From assembly GCA_951394405.1 (NCBI GenBank), contig OX596336.1:2046001-2110000 (forward strand): a stretch of DNA of 64,000 nt. The letters are read 5' to 3'. Below the pieces are notes generated by a model. It was given only the letters and a program-made list of their open reading frames with translations. It made no database searches and was not told the origin of the DNA. The stretch is from Coprinellus micaceus. Lineage: Eukaryota; Basidiomycota; Agaricomycetes; Agaricales; Psathyrellaceae. Positions 13,776-24,229 of this stretch are shown in pieces (positions within the stretch are counted from its first letter, which is position 1; every line of letters starts with the position of its first letter). Position numbers and translations under genes: made by a program.

Positions 13776-16317
13776 ATGCCTGCTATTACCTCGCCAGAGC
13801 CCCGCGCTATTCCTCGTCGCACCTCATCCGCGTCTAGCTCGTATTTCATGCAGAAGTCGGAGACGTATGGAAGTCGCCCGGCCATCCAGGTCTCCCCAGT
13901 TCGTCGGATGTCAAAGTCCATGATACATTCCCCCATTACACCCACTGCGGTGACTGTGGCGAAGCCTGCTCCGACCGCTGGCAAGTCTACCCAATTAGTA
14001 GAAAAATTTATCCAGACCTTCAAGGAAATCGAGAGCTACAGGTGGGTCTTCTCATCTCGTCTGCCGCGCAGTTCACCCTCTGACATTCCCTCAGGAATGG
14101 CAAACCTATTGTTGTCGATGGTCATACTCTTTCCATCGCGGGCGTCACTGCAGCGGCGCGCTACAACGCTCCAGTGATTCTCGACCACTCTCCTGCCACT
14201 ACCATCAGGTTGGAGAAGAGCCGCAACGTGATCGCGGACAAGATGGCCAACGGTATCAGCGTGTACGGCGTGTCGACTGGGTTTGGCGGAAGTGCCGACA
14301 CTCGGACAGATGACCCTCTCCGACTCGGGGATGCTCTTCTTCAGATGCAACACTTTGGTGTTCTTCCTTCTTCGACCAAGAAGCTCGACGTTTTGCCCCT
14401 CCTCGACCCCATGGGTACTACGATGCCCGAATCCTGGGTTCGAGGTGCAATCCTCGTCCGTATGAACTCGCTCATCCGCGGTCACTCTGGCGTCCGACGG
14501 GAGCTCATCGAGAAGATGAACGAGCTTCTCCGAGAAAACATCACACCCGTTGTTCCCCTGCGTGGTAGTATATCCGCATCTGGAGGTGAGCCCACTCATA
14601 AACCCTTACTTGCCATGATTCCATTCTAACTGACTACTTGCGCGAATCTTGTCTCGCAGACTTGTCTCCGTTGTCATATATCGCAGGCACTGTAATCGGG
14701 AACCCCAACATCCGGGTGTTTGACGGCCCAGCCGCCTTTGGAGCGCGCCAAGTCGTTCCGTCGAAGCAGGCGCTGGAGGCTCACGGGATCACTCCCCTGC
14801 CTCTGGCTGCGAAGGAGCACCTTGGGATTTTGAACGGCACCGCATTCTCTGCATCTGTCGCTGCCCTTGTTCTCAACGACGCGGTACACATGGGCCTTCT
14901 TGCCCAGGTCTGCACTGCAATGGGTACTGAGGCCCTTGCTGGAACCCGGCTTTCGTTCGATTCATTTATCAACTCCGTCGCACGGCCTCATCCTGGCCAG
15001 GTACGTCTTACATTCACTCTGATGTATGTCAGCATTTTTTCTCATGAACGTTATAGATTGAGACGGCAAAGAACCTCTGGAACCTACTTGAGGGTAGCAA
15101 GTTCGCTGTCACCGAGGAGGAAGAACTCGGGTTCAAGGAGGATGCTGGTGTACTTCGACAAGATCGTTATCCTCTGAGAACCGCGCCCCAATTCATTGGG
15201 CCTCAGGTAGAAGACTTGCTTCATTCGGTCGAGACCATTACCATCGAATGCAACTCAAGTGAGCTTTTAACGTGATAATTCACAACACTTTTACCTGATT
15301 CTTCTTTCCTCAGCCACTGACAATCCTCTAATCGACGGAGAGACCGGCCATGTGCACCACGGGGGAAACTTTCAAGCCATGGCTGTCACCAACGCAATGG
15401 AAAAGACCCGCCTCTCCCTGCACCACATCGGGAAGATCCTTTTCGCCCAATGCGCCGAGCTCATGAATCCCGCACAAAACCGTGGCCTCCCCCCTTCCCT
15501 CGCCGCCACTGATCCCTCGCTGAACTATCACTGCAAGGGCATCGACATCGGCACCGCCGCCTATGTCGCTGAGCTCGGATACCTCGCCAACCCTGTTTCA
15601 ACGCACATCCAGTCCGCTGAAATGCACAATCAGGCCATCAACTCCATGGCCCTGGTCTCGGGTCGTGCTACGATCAACTCCCTGGAAGTCCTCTCAATTC
15701 TCATCGCCTCGTACCTCTATTCCCTCTGCCAGGCCCTCGATCTCCGAGCGATGCAGAGTGAATTCATGGAGGGGATGGTCTACATCGTCTCGGATGAGTT
15801 TGACGCCACCTTCTCTGCTCTTTCCCAGCGGGAATCTGCCCCAGTGAAGATTCAACTCTTCAAGAACTTCAAGGAGTCCTTCGAGTCCACTTCCACTATG
15901 GACGTGGCGGAGCGAATGGTCAAGATCGCTGCGGCCTCTACCCCCGTCATCCTTGACTACTTCACCCGTCCCGAAGCCAACCTCGAGGCTGCTTCTTCCG
16001 CTGTACTTGCGATCCCTCAGTTCCGATCCAAGGTCGCAAAGCGACTTGATACCCTCCTCGATAGCCTTCGTCGCGAGTACCTTTCCGGTCAGCGGGGTGC
16101 TGCACCTGCTGCCCGGTTCCTCAACAAGACTCGCCCTGTATATGACTTCGTGAGGCTGACCTTGGGTATCAAAATGCACGGGATGGAGAACTACGACCGG
16201 TTCGCGAATGGGCTGGGAGCAGACGATGTTACCACCGGGGAGAACGTGTCCTTGATCCATGAGGCTATCCGGGACGGGCAGATGCAAGCTGTCGTTGCAA
16301 ACCTGTTCTCTTCGTAG
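13776..16317 (+). CDS. PAL: Phenylalanine ammonia-lyase
   Basis: Deaminates phenylalanine to trans-cinnamate and ammonia, the entry to phenylpropanoid metabolism or to phenylalanine breakdown. Exons: 13776-14041, 14095-14585, 14660-15000, 15057-15258 and 15314-16317, giving 767 residues, normal for a basidiomycete PAL. The MIO prosthetic group forms from Ala250-Ser251-Gly252 in [20 protein letters not shown]; the second intron falls directly after the Gly codon. The active-site Tyr is at 146 ([16 protein letters not shown]). Further family blocks: [28 protein letters not shown] helix, [10 protein letters not shown] and [20 protein letters not shown]. The residues that tune Phe versus Tyr preference read Met173-Gln174 (see findings). 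The ATG at 13776 was chosen over one at 13752 because it has the better context (CAACGATGC); its N-terminus is Ser/Pro-rich. Confidence 0.96.
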
Positions 16318-16679
16318 GCCCCCGACCTTAATCCCTCGTACCCGCCACAAACCCCATCCGGGTCTCGCATACCCACTCTCCTCGATGCAAGCTTCTGAAT
16401 CACAACTATTTAACACCCTGCATTATTTGTAGATTATATTATCCTAGCTGTAGCTATAGAGTAGACTAAATGACCTTTCGGTACAATCATACACCCCAAT
16501 AGATCTCTTTTCGGCCAATTTGAAGCGAAGAAACCAATTCGGAACGTTTGCTTTGATCCGCGCTTCTGTGTTCCATGGGCGCTTGTGTCAACACCGCGAT
16601 CAGCGATCAGACCTCGCTTCGATATCAAGCGATCCGACCAACACTCACCATCTCTCTCTCTCCTGCGCTTAGTCTACCG
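16318..16679. other. Short intergenic region, PAL 3' end and DAO gene promoter
   Basis: 362 bp. AT-rich stretch near 16420-16445 is a plausible polyadenylation region for PAL; CT-rich stretch at 16640-16670 lies just before the next start codon, as in many fungal promoters. No gene. Confidence 0.4.
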
Positions 16680-18402
16680 ATGGCTGGACTGAATGACCGC
16701 ATCCTGATCCTGGGATGTGGATGTTTTGGCGTGTCTACTGCGTATCACCTCCTGAAACGGGGTTTTACGAACGTCACCATCCTTGAACGATCCCAGGTCG
16801 TACCTGCACCGGATGCGGCTAGCAACGACATAAACCGCAGTGCGTAATACGTCTCCATTCCCCTTCTACGAAGGCAGAGAAACATACCTGGTTATTTGAC
16901 TATTTGACAAACGTCATTGTGCTATCTAACGTGTCTGCTGTGGTGGTCCTGATGGTGTCGTACTAGTTGTTCGCTCATCGTACTCGGATCGATTCTACAG
17001 CGAGCTTGCACGCGATGCCATTTCGCTATGGAGGAACGAAGAGGAATGGGGCGACTCGTACCAAGAGTGAGCCCTCCCAAATATCTATCCATCCTCTTTG
17101 ACGCATGTTTACACAAGGCTGAGTTCCTAGGTCTGGGGTCGCCGTACTCGGCTTCCCAAAACCCTCGCCTGATGCTACCATTCAAGAAGATTTAGTCGGA
17201 TCGTACGGCCGCGCGTCTTACAACAATGACCTTGCCATAGGGGCTAATGTCACCCTTCTCGAGACACCCGACGCCCTCCGCTCAGCCTTTCCTCCGTCAA
17301 CCCCTGTCGCATCCCTCGATGGCAAGTCGGGCTATCTAAACAAGGATGGCGGATGGGCAGATGCCGGCAAGGGATTGAAGAGGATGATAGACAGGGTCAC
17401 CCAGATGGGGGCCACTATCTTATCGGGTAAAGAGGTCAAGGAACTTATCAAGGACGAGCACGGGTTCAAGACTGTTGGAGTACGGTGCTCTGATGGGTCG
17501 CAGTATGATGCGAACCTCGTGGTTTTGGCTTTGGGATCTTGGACGCCTTCGACTTTCTCCGAGCTCGATTATAACGGGGCTTGCCTCGCTACAGGGTAGG
17601 CCGACCGTCAATATGTTCCCTCCCGCGGTGCTTATATATGTCTGTAGGCAATGTGTAGCAATGATTCAGCTGACTCCAGAAGATGCTGAAGCTTACCGAA
17701 AATGTCCTGTTGTCCTGGACTTTAATACCGGATTCTACATTTTTCCAGTACGCCTCGTCAAACCCTTCGTCAATGCTCGTCACTCAAACAATATATAGGC
17801 CACTGAGAACAATGTCGTCAAGATGGCGATTCACTCGCTGGGGTACACGCACATAAAGAACAGCGTGTCCACCCCTCGCACTATCTCTTCTGACGGAGAT
17901 GCTGGGCTCACTATCCCGAGGCAAGACCTCGGGTACCTACGTGAGTACCTCAGAGAGATATACCCAGAGCTATCTGCGAAACCGTTCTCTGCGACGAGAT
18001 TGTGTTGGTACGAGCGTCCATTCACTCTGCGAAGAAGTCGTGAACAATAACAATCGTAGGTACAACGACTCAGCTGATGGCGACTGGGTGATCTCAAAGT
18101 ACCCTGGCGACGCTGGGTTGATATTAGCAACTGGAGGGAGCGGACATGCGTACAAGGTCGGCTTCGAGCTTGTGTTATGACAGCATTCTGGACCTGGCTG
18201 GATCCACTCACCATCTTCCCCGCAGTTTCTCCCGAATATTGGCGGCATCGTCGTTGATCTCATCCAAGCCCAGCTCTCCCCAGACCTTATCCAGAAGTTT
18301 TCCGTCAACCGGCCCCAAAGCAAAGCGGACCTCTCGAGAAAGGGATCCACCAAAGAGCTCCCGCTCAAACAACTGTGCACCCCGTCAGACCTCCTCACGT
18401 AG
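16680..18402 (+). CDS. FAD-dependent oxidase of the DAO family (fructosyl-amino acid / saccharopine-pipecolate oxidase type)
   Basis: Likely oxidises a secondary amine (fructosyl amino acid, sarcosine, pipecolate or saccharopine), producing hydrogen peroxide. Exons: 16680-16839, 16967-17066, 17131-17595, 17648-17747, 17799-18007, 18060-18156 and 18226-18402, giving 435 residues, normal for the family. The N-terminal dinucleotide fold reads RILILGCGCFGVSTAYHLLK. The middle has KSGYLNKDGGWADAGKGLKR and VVLALGSWTPSTF. Cys344 in RLCWYNDSADGDWVI matches the cysteine that carries covalent FAD in monomeric sarcosine oxidase and amadoriases. The C-terminal FAD contact is ILATGGSGHAYKFLPNIGG. No obvious peroxisomal tripeptide is seen at the C-terminus (ends SDLLT). 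The exact substrate cannot be told from sequence. Confidence 0.85.
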
Positions 18403-18651
18403 AGGCTCGACATGAGTCGTACGTAGGAGAACATGGATTCGTTCCTAATAGAACCACATAACAGAGGAGAAGAAAACCCGGTGATGCTCTAGATAGAGTT
18501 GCGCATGTGAGAAATTACATTAGATACTGTATACAATGGGAGCTACAAGCCGCTCCAGTTTTGTTAGGTGTGCGGAGATGTTTGGTCAATATCATGGATA
18601 GATCGTTCGTGAAAGGGTGCTTGTGGAAAGCAGTAGAGTGGCAGCGGCCTT

Positions 18652-21600
18652 TTAAGCTCGGTGGCCAACAAACTCGCTCCAGGAGCGGACTTCAGAGGGA
18701 ATCCGACCCTCGGTGTAGCCCTTCAAACCTCCGGAGGGTATCTTGCGGCCAAGGGCCTCAACCCAGAGCTCGGCGGTCCGGGCTTCGTTCAAGAGAGGAA
18801 GACCGAAATCGACAGCGTTGCTAAAGGAAAGGAATGAGAAAGGGCGACGAAAGAGCATAAACAGAATGTATACTTACCGACGGGCAACGTAGTCCTCGTC
18901 GGTGAAGGTTTCCGCACGGGACTTGGCCAAGTTGATGACGCTCTGGATTTCGTACTCGTCGAAGACCTCACGGAGCTTGCGCTTGTCGTTGGTGGGGAAG
19001 AGGATACGCTTGGCGTGGACGTAAGGGACGGCGTTGAGGTGCTCCTCGACGATGGGGGACGAGCAGTAGAGCTTGAATCCGAGGTCGGTTAACTGCTTGG
19101 CAATCTTAGCCATTTCGGGCTTCGTAATGTCGCCACCAATGAGAACGCCAGAGCCAGCACGGGGAACCTTGAAGCCAGTGGTGGAGAGCAACGAAGCCCA
19201 GTAGGCCTCGTAGACGTCCTTGCCGAAGGAGGCGACCTCACCAGTAGAAGCCATCTCGACACCGAGGAAGGGGTCGGCGCCAGCGAGGCGAGTCCAGGAG
19301 AACTGGGCCACCTTGATAGCGGTGTAGTCACGGGCATCCTTCATCAAGTCGACCGGCTCAGGTACCTGGTAGCCGGTGATAGCAGAGGTAGCGACGTCGA
19401 CGAAATTGGTGCCGAGAACCTTGGAGACGAAGGGGAACGAACGAGAGGCGCGCAAGTTGCACTCGATGACCTTGAGTTCGGGCTCTTCATCCGCGGACTG
19501 CGCAGGCTTCCGGATGATCTGCATATTGAAGGGGCCAGAAATTTTGAAAGCGGCAGCAACCTTCTCCGTGATGGTCTTGAGGCGTTCCAGCTCGGTGACA
19601 GGGAGAGTGTAAGGAGGGAGGACGAGGGTGGCATCACCAGAGTGGACACCAGCGTTCTCGACGTGCTCAGAGATGGCGTGGATGAGGAGCTTGCCCTCAT
19701 GAGCGACAGCGTCAACATCAATCTCCTGAGCGCCGTCAATGAACTTGGTGATGACGACGGGGTGGAGGGGTGAGACAGAGGCAGCAGCACCGAGCTTGTG
19801 CGCAAGATCAGCTTCCTCGTAGACAACGTTCATGGCGGCACCGGACAAGACATAGGAGGGTCGGATGAGGACGGGGTAGGTGACCTTGTTGGCGAACTCC
19901 TTGGCGGCTTCAAGGGAGGTGACCTCGGTCCACTCGGGCTGGTCAACACCGATAGAATCGAGGATGTTGGAGAACTTGTGACGGTCTTCAGCATTGTCGA
20001 TCTGAACAGGGTCAGTTCCGAGGACGTTGACGCCTGTTTCCTTGAGCTTAAGGGCAATGTTTTGGGGCAATTGACCTAGACCGGCGAGTCAGCTCGTGAT
20101 CATCAAAGAAAGTTAGAAGGCTACAGACCGCCAACGTTAACAACAACGCCGTGTGCTTGCTCCAACTCATAGATATCCATAACACGCTCGTAGCCAAGTT
20201 CTTCGAAGTAGAGCCTGTCGGCCTCGTCGAAATCGGTCGAGACGGTCTCCGGGTTGTAGTTGATCATGACAGTCTTCTTGCCCATGTCACGGAGCTTGCG
20301 AGCGCAGGTAACGGCGCACCAGTCGAATTCGACACTGCTGCCGATACGGTAGACACCGCTGCCGAGAACCATGGTACCTTGATCGTCGAACTTGACGTCG
20401 TGGGTGGAGGCGTTGTAGGTGGTGTAGAGATAGTTGGTGTGGGCGGGGTATTCGGCGGCGAGGGTATCGATACGCTTGACGAACGGGGTAACACCGAGAG
20501 ACTTCCTGTAAGCACGGACGACGAGTTCCGCGCTGGAGACGAGGTCGGCGATCTGACTATCGGAGAAGCCCTGGCGCTTAGCACGTTGCATGAGTTCGTG
20601 ATCAATTTTCTCGACGGAACCGACAGCCTTCAAAGCGCGGCTGGTCTGAACGATGTTATCGAGCTTATGCAGGTACCACTGGGGAAAGACGGATATGTGA
20701 GTCTGAGGAGACATCAGAAGTGGACGGTACGTACCTTGGTGATCTTGGTCAGGTCGTGTAGCTTGTCCACGGTGTAACCCTTCTCGTACATGGCATAGGC
20801 AATGGCAAACAGCCTCATGTCAGTGGGGACGGTGAGAGCGCGGTCGAGGTCCTCGGGCCTCCAGTAGACCTCGAAGCCCTTCCAGCTGGGATCAACCTGA
20901 CGAATAGCCTTCTGGATGGATTCCTCGAAGGTGCGACCGATAGCCATGACTTCGCCGACCGACTTCATGGAAGAGCCGACCTCACGGTTGACCTGGGTAG
21001 AGAACTTGGCCAAATCCCACTTGGGAATCTTGGTGACGATGTAGTCGAGCGAGGGTTCGAAGCAGGCAGTGGTGGTCTTGGTCACAGCGTTGGGAAGCTC
21101 AGGAAGGGTATAACCAAGGGCAATCTTGGCAGCAGTGTACGCCAGAGGGTAGCCGGTAGCCTTGGAAGCGAGAGCTGAAGAACGAGAGAGACTATGAAAA
21201 GGATGAACATGTCGAATCTCAGGGAAGGTACCAGATGCGCATACCGAGCATTGACCTCAATGACGCAATATTCCCGAGAGTCAGGGCTGAGAGCATACTG
21301 GATGTTGCACTCGCCGACAACGCCAAGGTGACGGATGGTCTTGAGAGCCGCGCTACGGAGCATGTGGTATTCATCGTCGGGCAAAGTTTGGGACGGCGCC
21401 ACCACGATGGAATCACCGGTGTGCGTCCCTAGAGGGTCGAAGTTCTCCATGTTGCAGCAGATGATGGTGTTCTATATATAGATAGGCGTCAGGAAAGAAA
21501 ATTAAATGCATATGGTGTAGCAAGACTGACATCAGCGGCATCGCGAACGACTTCATATTCCAATTCCTTCCAGCCCTTCATGCTACGCTCGATGAGGACT

Positions 21601-22470
21601 TGAGGGGACAAACTCAAACTCTTAGCGGCCAAGTTGCTGAGCTCTTCAGCGTTGTTGGCGAAACCAGAGCCGAGACCACCAAGGGTGAAAGCCGAACGCA
21701 AGATGACGGGGTAGCCGATCTGGTCAGCTGCTTCCAAAGCAGCGCTCACAGACGATACTGCAGTCGATTGAGCCACCGGGATGTCGATTTCTATGCCGAG
21801 CTCAGCGACGAGCGGTAGTACATGCTATGGATCACTCACCCTTCAATGCCTGGACGAAGAGATCTCTGTCTTCTGATACCTCCAGAGTCCGAATGGGAGT
21901 ACCAAGAACCTTGACGCCGAGCCTGTCGAGAACACCCATACGGTCGAGTTGGATACCGACGTTGAGCGCAGATTGTCCACCAAAAGTCAAGAGAATTCCA
22001 TCAGGGCGTTCCTTTTCCAAGACGTATGCAACGTAGTCCGCGGTGACTGGCAAGAAGTAAACTTCAGAAGCCAGTTGGTGAGAGGTTTGCCAGGTGGCGA
22101 TGTTGGGGTTAATCAACACCGCGGAGACGCCTTCTTCGTGAAGAGCCTTGAGGGCCTGGGAACCGGAATAGTCGAATTCGCCAGCCTGACCGATGCTCAG
22201 ACCACCACTGCCGACGACCAGGACCTTCTGGACGTTCGCACGGGGTATCTTGGGCAGAACCTTGGCTGAAATGCGACGAGCAATCTCTGAAGGTGAGTTC
22301 AGGACATGCTCGCCGTCCTTGGGTTTGTAGTCTCCAACGGCGGGGGCAGCGACCGCACGACGAGCTCTGGTGGTTGCGAAGGCGAAGGTTGGAGTAGGTG
22401 TCGAGTGGAATGAACGAATGCAAGCCCTCGGCAGCCCTCGCCCCAGGGCTTTGAGGCTGGCGAGATTCAT
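18652..22470 (-). CDS. CPA2: Arginine-specific carbamoyl-phosphate synthase, large subunit, mitochondrial
   Basis: Makes carbamoyl phosphate from ammonia (supplied by the small glutaminase subunit), bicarbonate and two ATP, for arginine synthesis. Exons: 22470-21840, 21790-21531, 21471-21245, 21191-20735, 20678-20129, 20075-18878 and 18820-18652, giving 1163 residues. The first ~45 residues are basic and Ser/Ala-rich, a mitochondrial presequence. Then two homologous halves: [20 protein letters not shown], ending the first ATP-grasp with [20 protein letters not shown]; and [20 protein letters not shown] with [11 protein letters not shown] and [16 protein letters not shown] in the second. A small C-terminal regulatory-type domain includes [20 protein letters not shown]. 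It is not fused to aspartate transcarbamylase, which marks it as the arginine-pathway enzyme. Confidence 0.97.
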
Positions 22471-24229
22471 GGTCGGCGAACAAGGATCGAGTCAAGTTGC
22501 AGAAAATATTTGTTCGCGTGCAGCAATACATAACGGCAATCCCCGGCCGAACCCAGTGTGATGTGATTCAAACCCTAAATTAGGGCAGCCACGAGTCGGC
22601 CGAATCCCTCCTCCCAGACGATATCTCCCATTTGGCGCCCAGGGAAGCGCGTCTCTGCGCCAGAACACCCGGGTCCATGCCTGCACGACCAACAAACAGC
22701 GAACAACGCGACAAGTGCAGCAGAACGTGATCCGTGGGGGTCGAGGCCCTCGAGAAGGGCTGGGTCTCCGTCGTCCGAGTCCCCGAAGAGACGGAAGCAT
22801 CCGGCTGGCTGGCTAAGCGACTGCTTTCCACGCGAGACCCGCTTGTTTCCCCAGACTTCGTCGCTCTCGTCATGTTCCCCATGTTCAGGTGTCAGAACGG
22901 AAGGGGGATGCGGGGAAGACAGTCTTCTGTGCGCTCTTTCTCCTCGCCAAACATTTGAACCACTCTGGCCAGCTCGAGATGTGTATCTCGAACGACCTAC
23001 CTCAACTGCAGGCCCTTCTGCTCCGATGTTTTTACGTCCAATTCGAGCTCCAGGAACGTGCTGCGTGGAGGTTTTCGCGCACTCGACCAGTGTTTTCAAC
23101 GCGGTTATCAAACAGGAGGTCGTAGAAGAACCAGCACCTTCGTCGCGGACGCTTTTCTCCAGAGGTCAGATTCAATCTAATCCCTTTGGTTATCCCGTTA
23201 TCCGTCCGAGGTTCAGAGGTCAACTCCCGGAGATGGATACTTGGGCGCCTTCTTCAAGCCGCTCCCAAGAGCCCATCGGTGCCTAGCCTGGGACACGACC
23301 GCTCTGGGTCAGCGAGAACGTCGCAACCGCCGTCTGTCGCGATTCTATTCTTGCCACATCTAAGTACTACTTTGGGGACCTTCAGAGTGCGCCTGAAATC
23401 ATCTTCGGTAAGCTAACCAACTTACCAGGCCGGCGTTCATTGGGCTTATTCTTTTATTGAAGCTCAAACGTCACATATACATCCCTACCTAGGACCTTCG
23501 ATCGCCCTGACAAGGATTGCGGGGGTGGGGGTTGAGATCAAAGTATCTGCCCAACACTATTTGGTCTTGCTGATATCTATGGACAGGTGTGGAACATTAT
23601 TAATGGCAGGCAACCCACTTGCTTCTCTCCCTCACCCCAACATATCTCGCGGTCCGCACTCTCACCGGAATAGCACTGAAGACCCGAATGTTGCATTTAC
23701 ACTAAGTTTACACCATCTCCTTCATTTCCGAACATCTACCAGAGAGTGCGTGGACGTTTCAGTGATGCGGGACGATTGCACGAGGACGTGCCTGCTGCGT
23801 TCATTTCGCGTTTGAGCGTAGTGCGTATCTCTCTAACATTCCGACCTATAATTTGCGTATTTAATTGGCACCATCACAGCTAACCACTTGCTCGAGACTT
23901 GCCTTTTCTTCATAGAAGCAGCGCGGAATCATTTTTCGTCGAAGCGGCACCCAGCATTACCCCCACGAGGTACCAGTATGTTCGCAAAGACTTCGGACGA
24001 ACACGCTGAACCCGACCTCGGCAAAATCTCTGATATACATGAATCCATAGATTAAGCCACACTCATGCTAAACGCTCAATCCGTGCCCCAGACACGCCCA
24101 TCCAAAGCGAGGGTATTTATGTAGGGTGATCGCATCCGTCTTCTCGACGACGTCCAGATCACCCCGCACACCCCGCTCCCCCTATCCAGGTTCCCTCACC
24201 TCGTCTGCTGCGCCAGCCTGTCCTCCTGG
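22471..24229. other. Divergent intergenic region with one long ATG-less open frame
   Basis: Contains the CPA2 promoter, including a telobox-like motif at 22571-22585. On the plus strand 22579-23286 stays open for 236 codons without an in-frame ATG; its translation is Ser/Pro/Arg-rich (for example PSSESPKRRKHPAGW and VIKQEVVEEPAPSSRTLFS) and could be an exon of an unrecognised gene. The opposite strand is also open over most of it, so GC bias may explain both. 23300-24229 shows nothing I can support beyond the TmpA-like gene's promoter. Confidence 0.3.
22571..22585. promoter_or_regulatory. Telobox-like near-palindrome upstream of CPA2
   Basis: AACCCTAAATTAGGG, about 100 bp upstream of the CPA2 start. 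It pairs AACCCTAA with TTAGGG, the telomere-repeat half-sites bound by Tbf1/Myb-type proteins in promoters of growth genes. Function here is inference. Confidence 0.3.

Noticed and set aside
22575..23111. 178-codon minus-strand frame opposite the ATG-less plus frame
   Set aside because: Starts at a TTG codon and shows no motif; both strands being open suggests composition bias.
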